Positions 35,925-46,300 of a DNA stretch of 64,000 nt are shown piece after piece. Numbering within the stretch: the stretch's first letter is position 1; each line of letters begins with the position of its first letter. Position numbers and translations under genes: made by a program. Under the pieces are notes generated by a model that saw nothing but the letters and a program-made list of their open reading frames with translations, did not search any database and was not told where the DNA came from. This DNA comes from Escallonia rubra (taxonomy: Eukaryota > Streptophyta > Magnoliopsida > Escalloniales > Escalloniaceae): NCBI GenBank assembly GCA_033065855.1, contig JAVXUO010000983.1, forward strand, positions 186,001-250,000, given 5' to 3'.

Positions 35925-36305
35925 CTTTTAGCGACGTAATATTTCGTTGCTAAAAGCATAATTTTTTGGACATTAAGCGATGGGCATTTTTAGCGACGGA
36001 AAATGCCGTCACTACAATACTTTAGCAACGGAATATTTAGCGACATGATGATTCCGTCGCTAATTTTTTTTTTAAAAAGGTGATAAAAATTAGAAAACTT
36101 TTAAAAACTTTTAGCGACGGAAAATTCGTCGCCATAACTTCGTCGGTAAAAAGCCGTCAGTAAAGGTTTTTAACGACGGATGTCCCCGCCGCTAAAGACT
36201 TCTTGCGACGAACTTTTAGAGACGGTATATTCCGTCGCTGAAGGTGACTTTTAGCGACAGAATTTCTTTCGACGCTAAAAGTCCGTCGCAAAAAACCTTT
36301 TTCTT
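35925..36305. repeat. Right subterminal repeat array of the CACTA element
   Basis: Repeated TTTTAGCGACGGA / TCCGTCGCTAA motifs in both orientations, mirroring the left end. The array stops at the CCTTTTTCTTGTAGTG terminus. Confidence 0.9.
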
Positions 36306-36316
36306 GTAGTGTCGGT

Positions 36317-36946
36317 TAGGAGTCAGCCCGGTTCAGTTTGGGGGTCAAACTGCAAACCGAACCATTACCCCTCGGTTTGGAAAATTATGAACCGAACAAA
36401 ACCAAACACTATCGGTTTGGACGGTTTAATCGGTTCAGTTTGGTCGATTTAAACCGTTTGCGCTCACTTAAAGGCGTTGTTCCTTTGCACACTACTATTG
36501 GATCTAATAATAATTAAAAATTGAAGTTATATTTTTTCTAAGTTGCATATAATCTTGTTACAATTGATATATAAGTATTTATTGATGTATGAAAAAAAAT
36601 GAATAAATATAGAATAGATATTTGTTACGAAAATTTGGTGTTATAAGTGTTCTCATTATTTTCTCTTCTTTTAACTTTCAAGATTTGTTTATTTGGATTT
36701 TCTTAGTACCATATATGTGAAATTATCAACGAATGTTACTAAAAATGGATTAATATATATATCATAGGTCGGTTCGGTTCGGTTCAGTTTGAAATCGATT
36801 TTAAAAATGTGAATCGTGAACCGAACTGAACCGAGGTCGGTTTGAGAAACATAAAACCAAACCGTTCAGATCTTTGGACAGTTTGGATTGGATTGGTTCG
36901 GTTTGAGCGGTTCGATTTGGTTTAAACGGTTTGATACTCACCCCTA
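36317..36946. mobile_element. Non-autonomous hAT element, ~630 bp
   Basis: The right end CTCACCCCTA and decayed left end TAGGAGTCAG flank AAACCG/CGGTTT-rich subterminal regions. The interior is a reverse-complement relative of the element at 50546 (shared GTTACTAAAAATG, CATATAA, AAGTTAAAAG words). The left flank GTGTCGGT and right flank GTGTCGAT (36949-36956, after an extra GT) are the probable 8-bp TSD. The left copy includes the last three bases of the CACTA element. Confidence 0.8.
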
Positions 36947-36956
36947 GTGTGTCGAT

Positions 36957-37640
36957 GCAAGGCACCACAAGTTCTTCTCACCATTTCTTGTCCCTTCTAT
37001 GCCAATACTTCGTTTTTTCATTTTTGTTATTTTTACTATTATCAACTTTTTCTTCAATATCATCAGCATCATATATCCACATTCTGAAGCATAATGACCA
37101 TAATGGTTACTATTGCAACTCTAAACTTAAAATTTATCGTACCTCCTTTTAGAATAATTTATACTACCATGACCTGGTACGTGCTTTGAGGTTTGATTTT
37201 TTCCTTCTTTGTTGTTGTAGCGAGAATTATCTCCTTCTCCTCTTCCTTTTCCTTGGCCATGATCGTGTCCACGTTCACGTCCTTGACCCTTTTGGCCTCC
37301 TTCTTCCTTTCTCTCTTTTTACTTCAAAGAAAGTTTTTTTTGTAGTACATGCTCCAAAGTCTCTTCATTCTTTTTGTTTAGCCTTTCTTCACGTGCTTGC
37401 AACGATCCCGTGAGTTCATCAATGGTCATGGAGTCTACATCTGTAGACTCTTCAATGTCTATAACAATGTAGTCAAATTTGAGATCTAGTGAAGGGATGA
37501 TTATTTCTACCACTCGAGTTCCATCGAAATCGTCACCATTTCTCTTACTTTATTAAGGATGGCCAAAACTCCTGAGAAGTAGTCCGAAACTAAATTAGGA
37601 GAAAGTAAACCTGTGGTTTATATGCATACAATTTCATAGG
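36957..37640 (-). mobile_element. Ty1/copia remnant: gag and start of protease
   Basis: Minus-strand reading from 37640 gives [18 protein letters not shown], then [14 protein letters not shown] and [20 protein letters not shown], the hallmark copia gag segment. A Gly/Arg-rich linker and a damaged zinc knuckle (GHYASEC) follow at about 37085-37110. The reading breaks at the hAT/CACTA insertions, and protease sequence resumes at 31208. No 5' LTR was found to the right. Confidence 0.85.
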
Positions 37641-38763
37641 TTTGAAACTTTTAGTAGTTGGTGGTGGCACTAGTAATTGCTACATGATCACACTTCAGAG
37701 TTCTTCCTTGTTTCCTTCATTTGGGGACCTACTTGTTATCCTCACATTTGCGAAGAAAATACAACCTGGAACAGGGAATGCACGTGATGGGTTCAAAACA
37801 AATACAGCTAGCTCTTTTTCTCTCAGAAGAAAATCTTTCTGCTCTTCCCAAATGGTCAGGTCAATCAAGCATCCTTTCTTTTCAAGCAAACAAGAGCAGC
37901 ATCTAGCCATCAGTTCTATCCGTTTGTTCTGTTTTGCGGCATGAATTGATATGTACAGCAAGGATCAAAGTTGTGACCAAAAGTATGTTTTCCTGTCTTA
38001 GATATTTATCCGACGTGACAAGTTAATATCATTCTAGCATGTAGATAATGTAATTCTCTTGCATACATGCCATTCAATTGCCACAATGATTGAGTCATTT
38101 CAATGAGCTACATATACTAACTAGTCTTGTGAAAACATTACTAGAGCGTTACACTTCCATTAGGCTCGCAAGACAAGATTGATGGCATTGCTTAGTAGCA
38201 AAGGCAGTTTTCTGTTGCCTTCTAGAGGCATATATTCTGATGCCTACATTTCATTAGTTCCCAGTTGAACAGTTAACATGAGTTCATTGAGGCTTGATTG
38301 TTTCTGATCTAACCAGATAAAATTTTGGTACATATATGCAGTACTGTCACTATTTCAAAATTTATGAAATGGAAGTTGCCTGGTGGATATTTGGTGGTTG
38401 ATAGATTAGAGAGTATGCTAGTGTTATCAAGGTGGGATGGAGGTGTCTAATTGCTATCAACATCACTTCCCTAGCTATCTTCCTAGAGATTTGAATGTGA
38501 TTAGGCCTCTAATGTCTCAACGAAAGGGGTACAAGAGTAAAGGCTTATGGTGCTAAATTAAGAGTGGTGAGAAGCAATATGCCAAGTATTTGAAAACCTC
38601 TTATGGTCCTAATGTACCGGTGGTGTGTACTTAAAGAGTCTTTTGGGTGAGTACATACTTTGGCGAATCTATAGTTTATAGAGCCATCATCTGCAGTGGT
38701 CACGAAAAATCCTCGCTGTACTTGCTAAGCCAGAATGGCTCAAGACTGCACTGTCAATGTCGT
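37641..38763. other. Intergenic, no gene recognised
   Basis: Short open frames only, with no domain similarity. The 5' LTR of the copia remnant would be expected near the left end but cannot be delimited from one copy. Confidence 0.4.
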
Positions 38764-38813
38764 GGATTTGGATCCCCCGGTGTAACCATGGTTACAGCAG
38801 GGAATCCAAATCC
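38764..38813. mobile_element. 50-bp near-perfect palindrome between 9-bp direct repeats
   Basis: The insert starts GGATTTGGATCCCC and ends GGGAATCCAAATCC, with the perfect core TGTAACCATGGTTACA. Only three base pairs of the 25 mismatch. It is flanked by CAATGTCGT on each side (38755-38763 and 38814-38822); counting the following GG the direct repeat reaches 11 bp. Nine-bp duplications and inverted ends are what a Mutator-like transposase would leave, so it may be an extremely small MULE-derived MITE. Confidence 0.65.
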
Positions 38814-38822
38814 CAATGTCGT

Positions 38823-39230
38823 GGTCTACCCAAAATGACTAGATTCCATATATTTCATGGAAATCCCCGGGTAGAACTACTGATGGAATTAGAGAATGAT
38901 GCCAATCGCAACCAACGACCAAGGCTAGTTGATTAATTTTATTCCTACAATCACGTGTACCAAAATAAAAAATAAAAAAAATTAAAGAAGCATGTATAGT
39001 TTCTTGACTGCGAATGTATAGCTTGAGTTATATGTGAAACGATGCATTACGGTGGATTAAAATGCCATGGCTCAAGAAAGGCGAACAATAGTAAATTAGC
39101 GACTTATTGTCTTGGTGTTCAGGTGTAGCAACTGGCTGAAGATATTCTCATTCTTGAGAACATTTCAGAAATAAAATGCTGAATGCCATGATTGATCCGT
39201 GGACGTAAAGTTAAGCAGCGATACTAAAAT
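38823..39230. other. Intergenic, nothing recognised
   Basis: No open frame or element border was identified up to the direct repeat flanking the rDNA block. Confidence 0.4.
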
Positions 39231-39271
39231 TGACTCCTCAATTGCTACTTACAAAATCTTTCAAGCAATCT

Positions 39272-39323
39272 CATATCATTGTGAAGCAGAATTCACCAAG
39301 TGTTGGATTGTTCACCCACCAAT

Positions 39324-39378
<55 letters not shown>

Positions 39379-39786
39379 ATGACAGTGTCGCAATAGTAAT
39401 TCAACCTAGTACGAGAGGAGCCGTTGATTCGCACAATTGGTCATCGAGCTTGGTTGATAAGCCAGTGGCGCGAAGCTACTGTGCGCTGGATTATGACTGA
39501 ACGCCTCTAAGTCAGAATTCGGGCTAGAAGCGACGCATGCGCCCGCTGCCTGTTTGCCGACCAGCAGTAGGGGTCCTCGGATCCCCAAAGGCACGTGTCG
39601 TTGGCCAAGCCCCCGCGGCGGACGAGCCGCGAGGGCCGCCTTGAAGTACTATTTTCACCGAGTGGCGGGTAGAATCCTTTGCAGACGACTTAAATACGCG
39701 ACGGGGTATTGTAAGAGGTAGAGTGGCCTTGCTGCCACGATCCTTTGAGATTCAGCCCTGCGTCGCTCAGATTCGTCCCTCCCCCC
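39272..39786 (+). rRNA. 26S rRNA 3'-end fragment (pseudogene)
   Basis: This matches the last ~515 nt of plant 26S rRNA: GAATTCACCAAGTGTTGGAT, the sarcin/ricin-type loop CCTAGTACGAGAGGA, GGATTATGACTGAACGCCTC and CTTAAATACGCGACGGGG. It ends in the pyrimidine-rich TTCGTCCCTCCCCCC. It has scattered substitutions against the highly conserved sequence (e.g. GAGCTTGGTTGATAAGCC), fitting a non-functional copy outside the rDNA arrays. The 5' 85% of the gene is missing. Confidence 0.93.
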
Positions 39787-40570
39787 ACAACAACAACTCC
39801 GCACCAACATCCCCATATTTCCTTTCCTCCGAACCCCCCGGAGGTTCCCCTGCCGTCCTAATGTCCTTGGCCAAGGCAGCCATTGCACGAGCGGTCGAGG
39901 TAGCCCCGACCATGCTTGGCCTTATCGCCCTGATGATTCTCCCCTGCGGAGGTTTCAGTCGTGGCTTCCTTCTCCGCGTGGCCTTATGCGTGTGTGCTGC
40001 CTTCTCCGCGGCGCCTTGTGCATGGGCTACATTGGCGTCGCCTTGGCCCTGCCTTGGCCTTGCTTGGCCTAGGCTGCCTTGGCCATTCTTGCCCGTGCCT
40101 GCCTTTCTCCATGCTTGGTCGTGGCTGCCTTGGCCTTGCTCGGCCTTGCTTGGCCGTGGCAGCCTTGGCCTTGCGTTGCCTGGCCTTGCCCTGCTCGGCC
40201 TTGCCTCGCTTGGCCTCGCTTGGCCTAGGCTTGCTTGGCCTCGCTTGGCCTCGCTTGGCCTAGGCTTGCTTAGCCTTGCTTGTCCTCGCTTGGCCTAGGC
40301 TTGCTTGTCTTGCTTGTCCTCGCTTGGCCTAGGCTGCCTTGGCCTTGCTTGGCATTGCTCGGCCTTGTTTGGCCTTGCCTTGCTCGGACATGCTTGGTCG
40401 TGGCTGCCTTGGCCTTGGTCGGCCTTGGCTTAGAAGTGACTGCCTTGGCTTGGCCGTGGCTGCCTTGGCATTGTTTGGCCGTGCCTTGCCTTGTGTGGCC
40501 TCGCCTTGCTTGGCCTATGTTGCCTTGGCCTTGCTTGGCCATGGCTGCCTTGGCCTTGCCAGGATATTAG
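39787..40570 (+). repeat. rDNA intergenic spacer start with CTTGGCCT subrepeats
   Basis: The sequence continues directly from the 26S 3' end. From about 40030 it consists of short imperfect repeats of CTTGGCCTNGCTTGGCC. Long Ala/Leu-rich open frames exist on both strands but are pure repeat artefacts. Confidence 0.8.
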
Positions 40571-40611
40571 TGACTCCTCAATTGCTACTCGTAAAATCTT
40601 TCAAGCAATCT

Positions 40612-40730
40612 TATCTATATTAGTGGAAAAGGTGGAAACAGAACGACGGTGTATTAATCACGAAAAGTAAGATTAGATTTGGAAGTATTGTAATTCAAAA
40701 AGTTTATAAATGACACACAAAATCCTTAGG
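40612..40730. other. Short intergenic spacer
   Basis: AT-rich, with nothing recognised. Confidence 0.4.
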
Positions 40731-41975
40731 GTCCGTTTGGAACCAATTCTTTTAGGATTTGGATTTTAGATTTGGAATTGAAATTGAATTTGGAATTCAA
40801 TTCACTTTTTTTTGTTTGGAACGAAAGGAAATTCAAATTACGGAATTCCAATTTTGTGTTTGGAAAACAAAGGAAATGGAAATGTAATAAATTTTTAGAC
40901 AATTATATCTTTGACTTACGATGAAAAACAAATTACGGTAACTGGTTTCAAGTGTGCTAGTGTCACGACATGGTGATGGTGGTGGCAGCATTGCACTGGG
41001 TAGCAACATCGACGGTGAAATTGGTGGGGTGGTCAAGTGATGGTAATGATGGTAGTTGTGGTATTGAGGTGTAACCAGGTGTAACCGGTGGTCGTCAACT
41101 AACGCCAATAGTGATGCCGGTGGCAGTAGTGGTGGCAGTGGTGGCAATAGTGGTGGCGGGGGAGGTGGCAGTAGTGATGTTGGCGGCGGCGGTGGCAGTA
41201 GTGGTGGTGGCGATGGTGGTCATGGTGGCATTATTGGTGGCTATGGTGGTTGTGGCGGCGACAGTGGTGGTGGTGGTGGTGGTGGTGGCAGTGGCGGTAG
41301 TGATGACAGTAGTGGTGGCGGTGGTGGTGGTGGCAATACTGACGGTAGTGGTGGTGGCGGTGGCTGTAGTGGTGGGGGATGCAGTGGCGGTGGTGGTGGC
41401 AGTATTGGCAGCAACGGTGATAGTTGTGGCAGTACTGACGGTAGTGGTGAAGGATGCATGGGCGACGGTGGTGGTTGTAGTGGTGGCTGTGGTGGTGGTG
41501 GCGGCGGTAATAGTGTTAGCGGTGGTTGTGGCGGCAGCGACAGTGGTAGTAGTGGTGGCGACGACGGTGGTGGTGGCGACAGTAGTGGTGGCGGTGGTGG
41601 TGACAGTAATGGTTGTAGTAGTGGTGCCGATGGTGATGGTGGTGGCAGTAGTGGTGATGGTGGTGGCAGTAGTGGTGCCGGTGGTGGTAGTAAAAGTGGT
41701 GTGGCGGTAGTGGCAATGAAGATGTTGGTGGTAGGTTCATTGTTAGAGAGATTAAGAAAAAAGGTAAGATATGTAAATAATTACTTTTAATTCAAGTAAA
41801 TCGAAATCCCATTAAATCAGACCATTTTTAATCGGATTTCACACTATAGAAACAAATCTAGTCAAATCCCATGAAATCCAATTCCAATTCCTTTTTTTAA
41901 TTCCAAACAACAAAATTTGAAGATTTGAAACGAAATCTCATCAATTCCATGGTTCCAAACACATTCTTAGTAACA
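40731..41975. mobile_element. MITE-like element with GTTTGGAACC inverted ends and internal GGT array
   Basis: The left end GGTCCGTTTGGAACCAATTC and right end ending in GGTTCCAAACACATTCTT form inverted ends. Both are followed inward by TTGGAATT/AATTCCAA and GGATTTGGAT-type words. CTTAG abuts both ends, but I cannot fix the target duplication or superfamily. Termini of this kind (GTTTGG) occur in PIF/Harbinger- and hAT-related plant MITEs. Confidence 0.55.
41105..41745. repeat. 640-bp imperfect (GGT/GGC)n array
   Basis: Composed almost entirely of GTGGTGGC, GGTGGCAGTA and GGTGGTGGTGGT variants. It produces long low-complexity frames (poly-Val, poly-Gly, poly-Pro/His) in several frames on both strands, which shows that none is a conserved protein. 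It lies inside the MITE-like element. Confidence 0.92.
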
Positions 41976-42080
41976 CAAAATTTACAATATTGCAGCTTAA
42001 AGTTAGCAAAAAGGACTCAAATTCCATCAAAACTTTATAGTTAAGCGTGCTTGAGAGTGAGGATAATGTATTAGGAGGAA

Positions 42081-42598
42081 TGACCTCCAACTAGGATTGA
42101 TACGAATCGAGTTCGAGCTGAACAGAGATATGTTCAAACTCGTTTGTTTAGTTTCAGGCCATGTTCATGTTCGTTTAATCTTCAAAATTTTGTTTAAACT
42201 CGTTCGCGGTTCGTTTGACAAAACTCGTGTTCGGCTCGAGTTCGTTCGTTTATTTGTACGAACCGAAATCGGACTTGAAAACTCGTGCTCTCGTTCAAAA
42301 CAATTACTTCAAACCAAAACTACACCTTACTTGATCCAATTGTCTAAGTGATTTTAGGGCTTTTAAGTTTAAACTAATTTATAGATAATATAATTAAGTT
42401 ATAAGACTTTCGAGTTTTGAATATATTATAATTAAGTTATTATCCAGACGTGTATTCGTGAACACTTTAAAATGTTCATGTTCGACGCGTTTAATAAACG
42501 AGCTCTAATATTTTGTTCATGTTCGGTTCGTATATTATACAAACGAACATGAACGAGTTCTTTGGAAAATGAATCACGAACAGTTCTAATTGGAGTCT
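42081..42598. mobile_element. Probable non-autonomous element with CGAACAT/ATGTTCG subterminal repeats
   Basis: Inverted ends CTCCAACTAGGATTG and (reversed) CTCCAATTAGAACTG bracket AT-rich DNA. It carries many GTTCGTTT, AACTCG and GTTCATGTTCG words in opposing orientation near each end. This is the pattern of TIR elements with subterminal repeats. No clean target duplication is seen. Confidence 0.5.
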
Positions 42599-42672
42599 TG
42601 TCCCGTCCCGTCCCATCCTGCCTCACATGATACCTACTTGAGAAAACCCTAGAACCCATTTACATCTCTCTG

Positions 42673-42703
<31 letters not shown>

Positions 42704-43056
42704 TGCTACTAGTTGGCAGCCACCATCGATCGCTGCCACCCTTTGTCGAAAAATTCTGGCACTGCCACCGGTGTCTGTCGTTGAAAATTTCTAGTAGTCA
42801 AATCCCGAAGCCACCTTCGCCGCCCATCGCCACTAATAGAATAAAAATAATTGGTTTTGTAAAAAATACGTCTAGTTTACACAGAAAACTGAACAGATTA
42901 ACACGTATAGATTAGAGTTAATGGGATGGGTCGGATATAGATGAGATAGAGTAGGGCGGGGTAGGGTGGGTTAGATAAAAAAATGGGGCAATACAGGGAT
43001 GGAACAAATGGAGATAGGATAGAGAAAGATTGGGCGCCCCATATTGACATCCCTAC
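42599..43056. other. Fragment of another element (GGGCGGGG words)
   Basis: CCCGTCCCGTCCC at the left, GGGCGGGGTAGGGTGGG near 42953 and a right end GACATCCCTA at about 43046-43056 resemble a TAGGGATGTC-ended repeat family. The left terminus is missing. CT and CA simple repeats lie at 42665-42702. Confidence 0.4.
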
Positions 43057-43070
43057 GTTGCAGCTTGGGG

Positions 43071-43161
43071 TTCAACTGCAGAAAGAAGTTAGTTGCTAAA
43101 AAGCAATTAGCAAGGATTCAACTGCAAGAATAAGCTAGGTGTTAAAAGGCAATTAGCGACA
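43071..43161. repeat. Two-copy ~46-bp tandem duplication
   Basis: TTCAACTGCA...GCAATTAGC occurs at about 43071 and 43117 with scattered differences. Confidence 0.7.
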
Positions 43162-43256
43162 GAAAGATTGTAAAAGTTATCGTATAAACTAATTCTCGCT
43201 AGCGCGGCATTTGAATTTCTTGTCGCTACATTCCTTTTAGGACCAACTGTTCTCCT

Positions 43257-43387
43257 AAACAATATATAGCCGCCCCCCAACCCGGAATTATCGAAATAAA
43301 TTCCATTTGCAGTCTCCATTAGCACTTCAAGATTGCAGCATCTCTATCGCTGGTTTCAGATTCCTAGCATCAGGTTTTGCGTCCAGG
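43257..43387 (+). promoter_or_regulatory. Candidate core promoter and untranslated first exon
   Basis: CAATATATAGCC at about 43260-43271 could be a TATA box. It is followed by a leader without long open frame and a good donor, GCGTCCAG|GTGAAC, at 43387. No coding exon could be linked downstream, so this may start a non-coding transcript or be fortuitous. Confidence 0.3.
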
Positions 43388-46300
43388 TGAACATCCACCT
43401 CCAATCTTTCTTCACGATGTTGCGCATTTTCTGTGTGTGTTTCTCCCCCTGCTTGTGTATGTATACAGACATATACTTCTGTTCATATTTGTGCATGATG
43501 GAATAGATTAGCATCTATCAGCTACTCTTGCTCTCGAATTATATATGGACTTATTCCTTGACATATGATTAAGTTTTTGACTTTCTTTAACCTCAAAGAT
43601 GAAGAAGTGGTTTTCAGTTCATTTAGGAAGCAACTAGGTTTACTTGAGTACTATCTCTGTTCACTTTTTGACTTTTTAGCAAGCTTATGTAGGACTTGAA
43701 GACGTAAAAATTGGTCTTATCATTGTTCTTGCAGTCAGATGACACTTGGTTAATGGATAGTTACTAGACGAGCGTAATTGAATGTTTATCTATTCATAGG
43801 CCTAATCCTGAATTTTATTAAAAGGTGAAAGGGACTTAAATTTTGGAACGGAGGGTTTATATGATATGAGGTTCTTCAACTATTCAACAGAGTGGATCTC
43901 ATGTGGATTGTTGAGAATTGGGGAGAAAATTATAGATTTATGTAGACTTTGGCGACTAAGTTTTACACCTGAGTTGAGTGCAACATTCTATAATGACTTC
44001 TAACCTTATTAGTGGTTGTATCTTTTAATTATTTATAAGATCACCGCAAACTAGTTAGAGAAATGCAATTCTACTTTGAAATTAATTGCTCAATTTGGTG
44101 GAGCGTGGTAGTAAGCTACCTCTGGGCTTTGGTCGCGGCACTTTGCCAAGCTCTTCGTATTTCCTTCTAATTGTTGTAACCAAACTGCTGATTCCTACTA
44201 CTAGATTGAGGTCAGGGAAATTTTGAAGAGAAGAGTGAAAGGTGAATAGGGAGGTCATACCATTGTTATTGTAAGATTTGCAAGATTTTGATGAAGCCAT
44301 AGAAATATGCAAGATAAAAGGTGTCCGGGAGCAGAAAGGGAATTGTTTCTAAATGAGTTTGATCCAATATATAGATGCTTATGCAATTTTGGGGAATATT
44401 ACCAATTGGTTCATTGGGTGGTACTTTGATGGTCTGGAGTTGAAGTTTTGTGCAATGGCATCTTCCAATTGTCTTATAACTTGGAATCTGGTAAAGAGTG
44501 AAATTGAAGCTTTCTGATGTTTTTGAGGTCCTAAGAATAGAATGAGCTCAAATATTTATTGATACTTGGAAGTTAACTCCGTTGACTTTGTTTCTTCCCA
44601 TCAAAGGCTGCGTTTCTTGAGACTCTATTGTATCAATCCTCTCATATTTTTGGGAAATTCTGTTCAAGAATCATGATTCATTGATCATTTGTCACCATCA
44701 GATGCAGGTATGACATGCCATTACTTTGGGAAATAAGTGCATTCAATAAGCTTTCCTTTGAATTGCCCTCCGAATTCTGAACATTTTTATTGTTGCTAAT
44801 GTTTCCGAGAATTTGAAATTACCAAAAAAAGAGCGCGGTTGGTTGCCTTCTGTCACCTTCTGGGATAAGGAGAAGTTTGAATTTTGTTATTCCCCTATTT
44901 TTAAGGTTTAACTTCAAAGGTGGAAAACAGAAAGGACCCTAGAAGTCACAATTGAATCGTACCAATGATTGGTTATGCTCGTAGAACACCTAGTCCCCAT
45001 TTTGTAGCTTCTTATTTTTAGTTGAGAGTTAGTAGAGTGAAATCAGGTGTTCAAGAGCTGTGAAGAGACTACAGACTCTGGCATCACTCTTCTTGTCCCA
45101 TTCCCAAGTGGTGAAGACGAGAACCCGCGCTGGCAAGGCGCCGGGTCATATTTGATACATTGAGGCTGAGGGTCCAGAGGACTCGGGGAGATAAGTGATA
45201 AGGTGGCTGGAACCAGAAGGTGTCACAGTGGTCCCACCAAATGCGAACCATGCTGAGACACAGGACGAAAAAGCCTCAACCGCCAAAGGGTGCACTACCA
45301 ATCCACTTGTCCACACGCGGCTTCTCCCAGGAGTCAAATCGGCAACTGCTCCTTTGACTGTCCTTTCCCAGAGACTTCCACCTATCCTATGCCTAATGGG
45401 TGGAGCAAACTTTTGTATGCTCCAATCCGCTCCCTGTCATTGTCTTCTCTAGATAACTCTTGTAAAGGGGAGACAATAGGGCCTGCCTTGTGTGAGAAAG
45501 GAGAAGTATTTCAACCTTACCCAAACTGCCGACTTCACCACTTAAACCACACTCGGGTAAAAAACGCACAAAACCTTAAATCGAGTCGCTACTTGTAACC
45601 TCCTGCCCTCCTTCTAAACCCAGATCTGGTTTCCGCCCATTCCTCAGATATCTCTGGAGCCTTAAAAACTTGTGTGTCACGACTCCAGCAAATCACAGGC
45701 TCCCACGTGGAACCCATGCCACATCGTCAAAGGACCTGCAACAAAATAGTATAGATTTTGGCCTACTAGAATTGTACAACTATTGCTGTAGCAGGCTGAT
45801 TGGTTAATGACCTTCCCGATGAGTCGCAGGCGTCTAGAACTTTGTTGCCTTAAGGGGTTTCACAATATCGTGGTAAACTCTGTAAGTTAGATCATGAAGA
45901 TAGTGATGCTACTTTTCTTTTCTGGAGTGACATCTTTGTTCAGACTAGTTTAACCGAGAGCAGTAGTGCGATGCAACCCACGATGATTTTTAATAATGCG
46001 TCTATCTGTTGTTTATATTATGCAAGATATGCTCAATATCGTTGTCAATTTCGATAGTACGGTATATTTGTGCAATTGGGAAGATGTTGGATTGGCCAAT
46101 ACCGGGTATATAAGCAGTGATTTCAAATCCAGAGGTTAATCGTACTTTGGCAACTTTACGTAAGGCAGAGTTTGTTTTTTTGGGGGTGATAGTGGAATTA
46201 AGAGAGTGAGTTTTTGTGGGATGTCTCTGTCAATTATCCTCCAAAAGTAAGTCAGCAGGACAAATAGAGTATCCACTTCTTTTAGCTCTCATTTTTTGGA

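Larger units (their letters stand above)
31209..36311 (-). mobile_element. CACTA (En/Spm-type) element, 5103 bp, TSD TCG
   Basis: The left end is CACTATAACAAAAAGG and the right end is CCTTTTTCTTGTAGTG, i.e. CACTACAAGAAAAAGG on the other strand. The 3-bp duplication TCG flanks both ends (31206-31208, 36312-36314). About 400 bp inside each end is filled with copies of TTTTAGCGACGGA in both orientations, the subterminal repeats of CACTA elements. The minus-strand segment at 31890-32025 gives HEDEVRRIAAEVYRRITA, resembling a plant transposase-family tail. No full transposase is present, so the element is non-autonomous. The interior holds a large palindrome (32063-33567) and a long TTAGGG-like array. 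It interrupts the copia protease region. Confidence 0.93.
39231..40611. other. rDNA insertion framed by a 41-bp direct duplication
   Basis: TGACTCCTCAATTGCTACT and AAAATCTTTCAAGCAATCT occur at 39231-39271 and again at 40571-40611 with the same 3-bp spacing and only three differences. Between them lie 1299 bp of 26S rRNA end plus intergenic spacer. This resembles insertion of an rDNA fragment at a staggered break whose ends were filled in. Confidence 0.8.

Noticed and set aside
39723..40570. Long Ala/Leu/Trp-rich frames
   Set aside because: They lie in the 26S end and the CTTGGCCT subrepeats of the rDNA spacer, which are not translated.
41111..41710. 199-codon poly-Val/Ala frame and overlapping Gly-, Pro- and His-rich frames
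   Set aside because: All derive from the GGT/GGC array, which is open in most frames on both strands; composition alone explains them.
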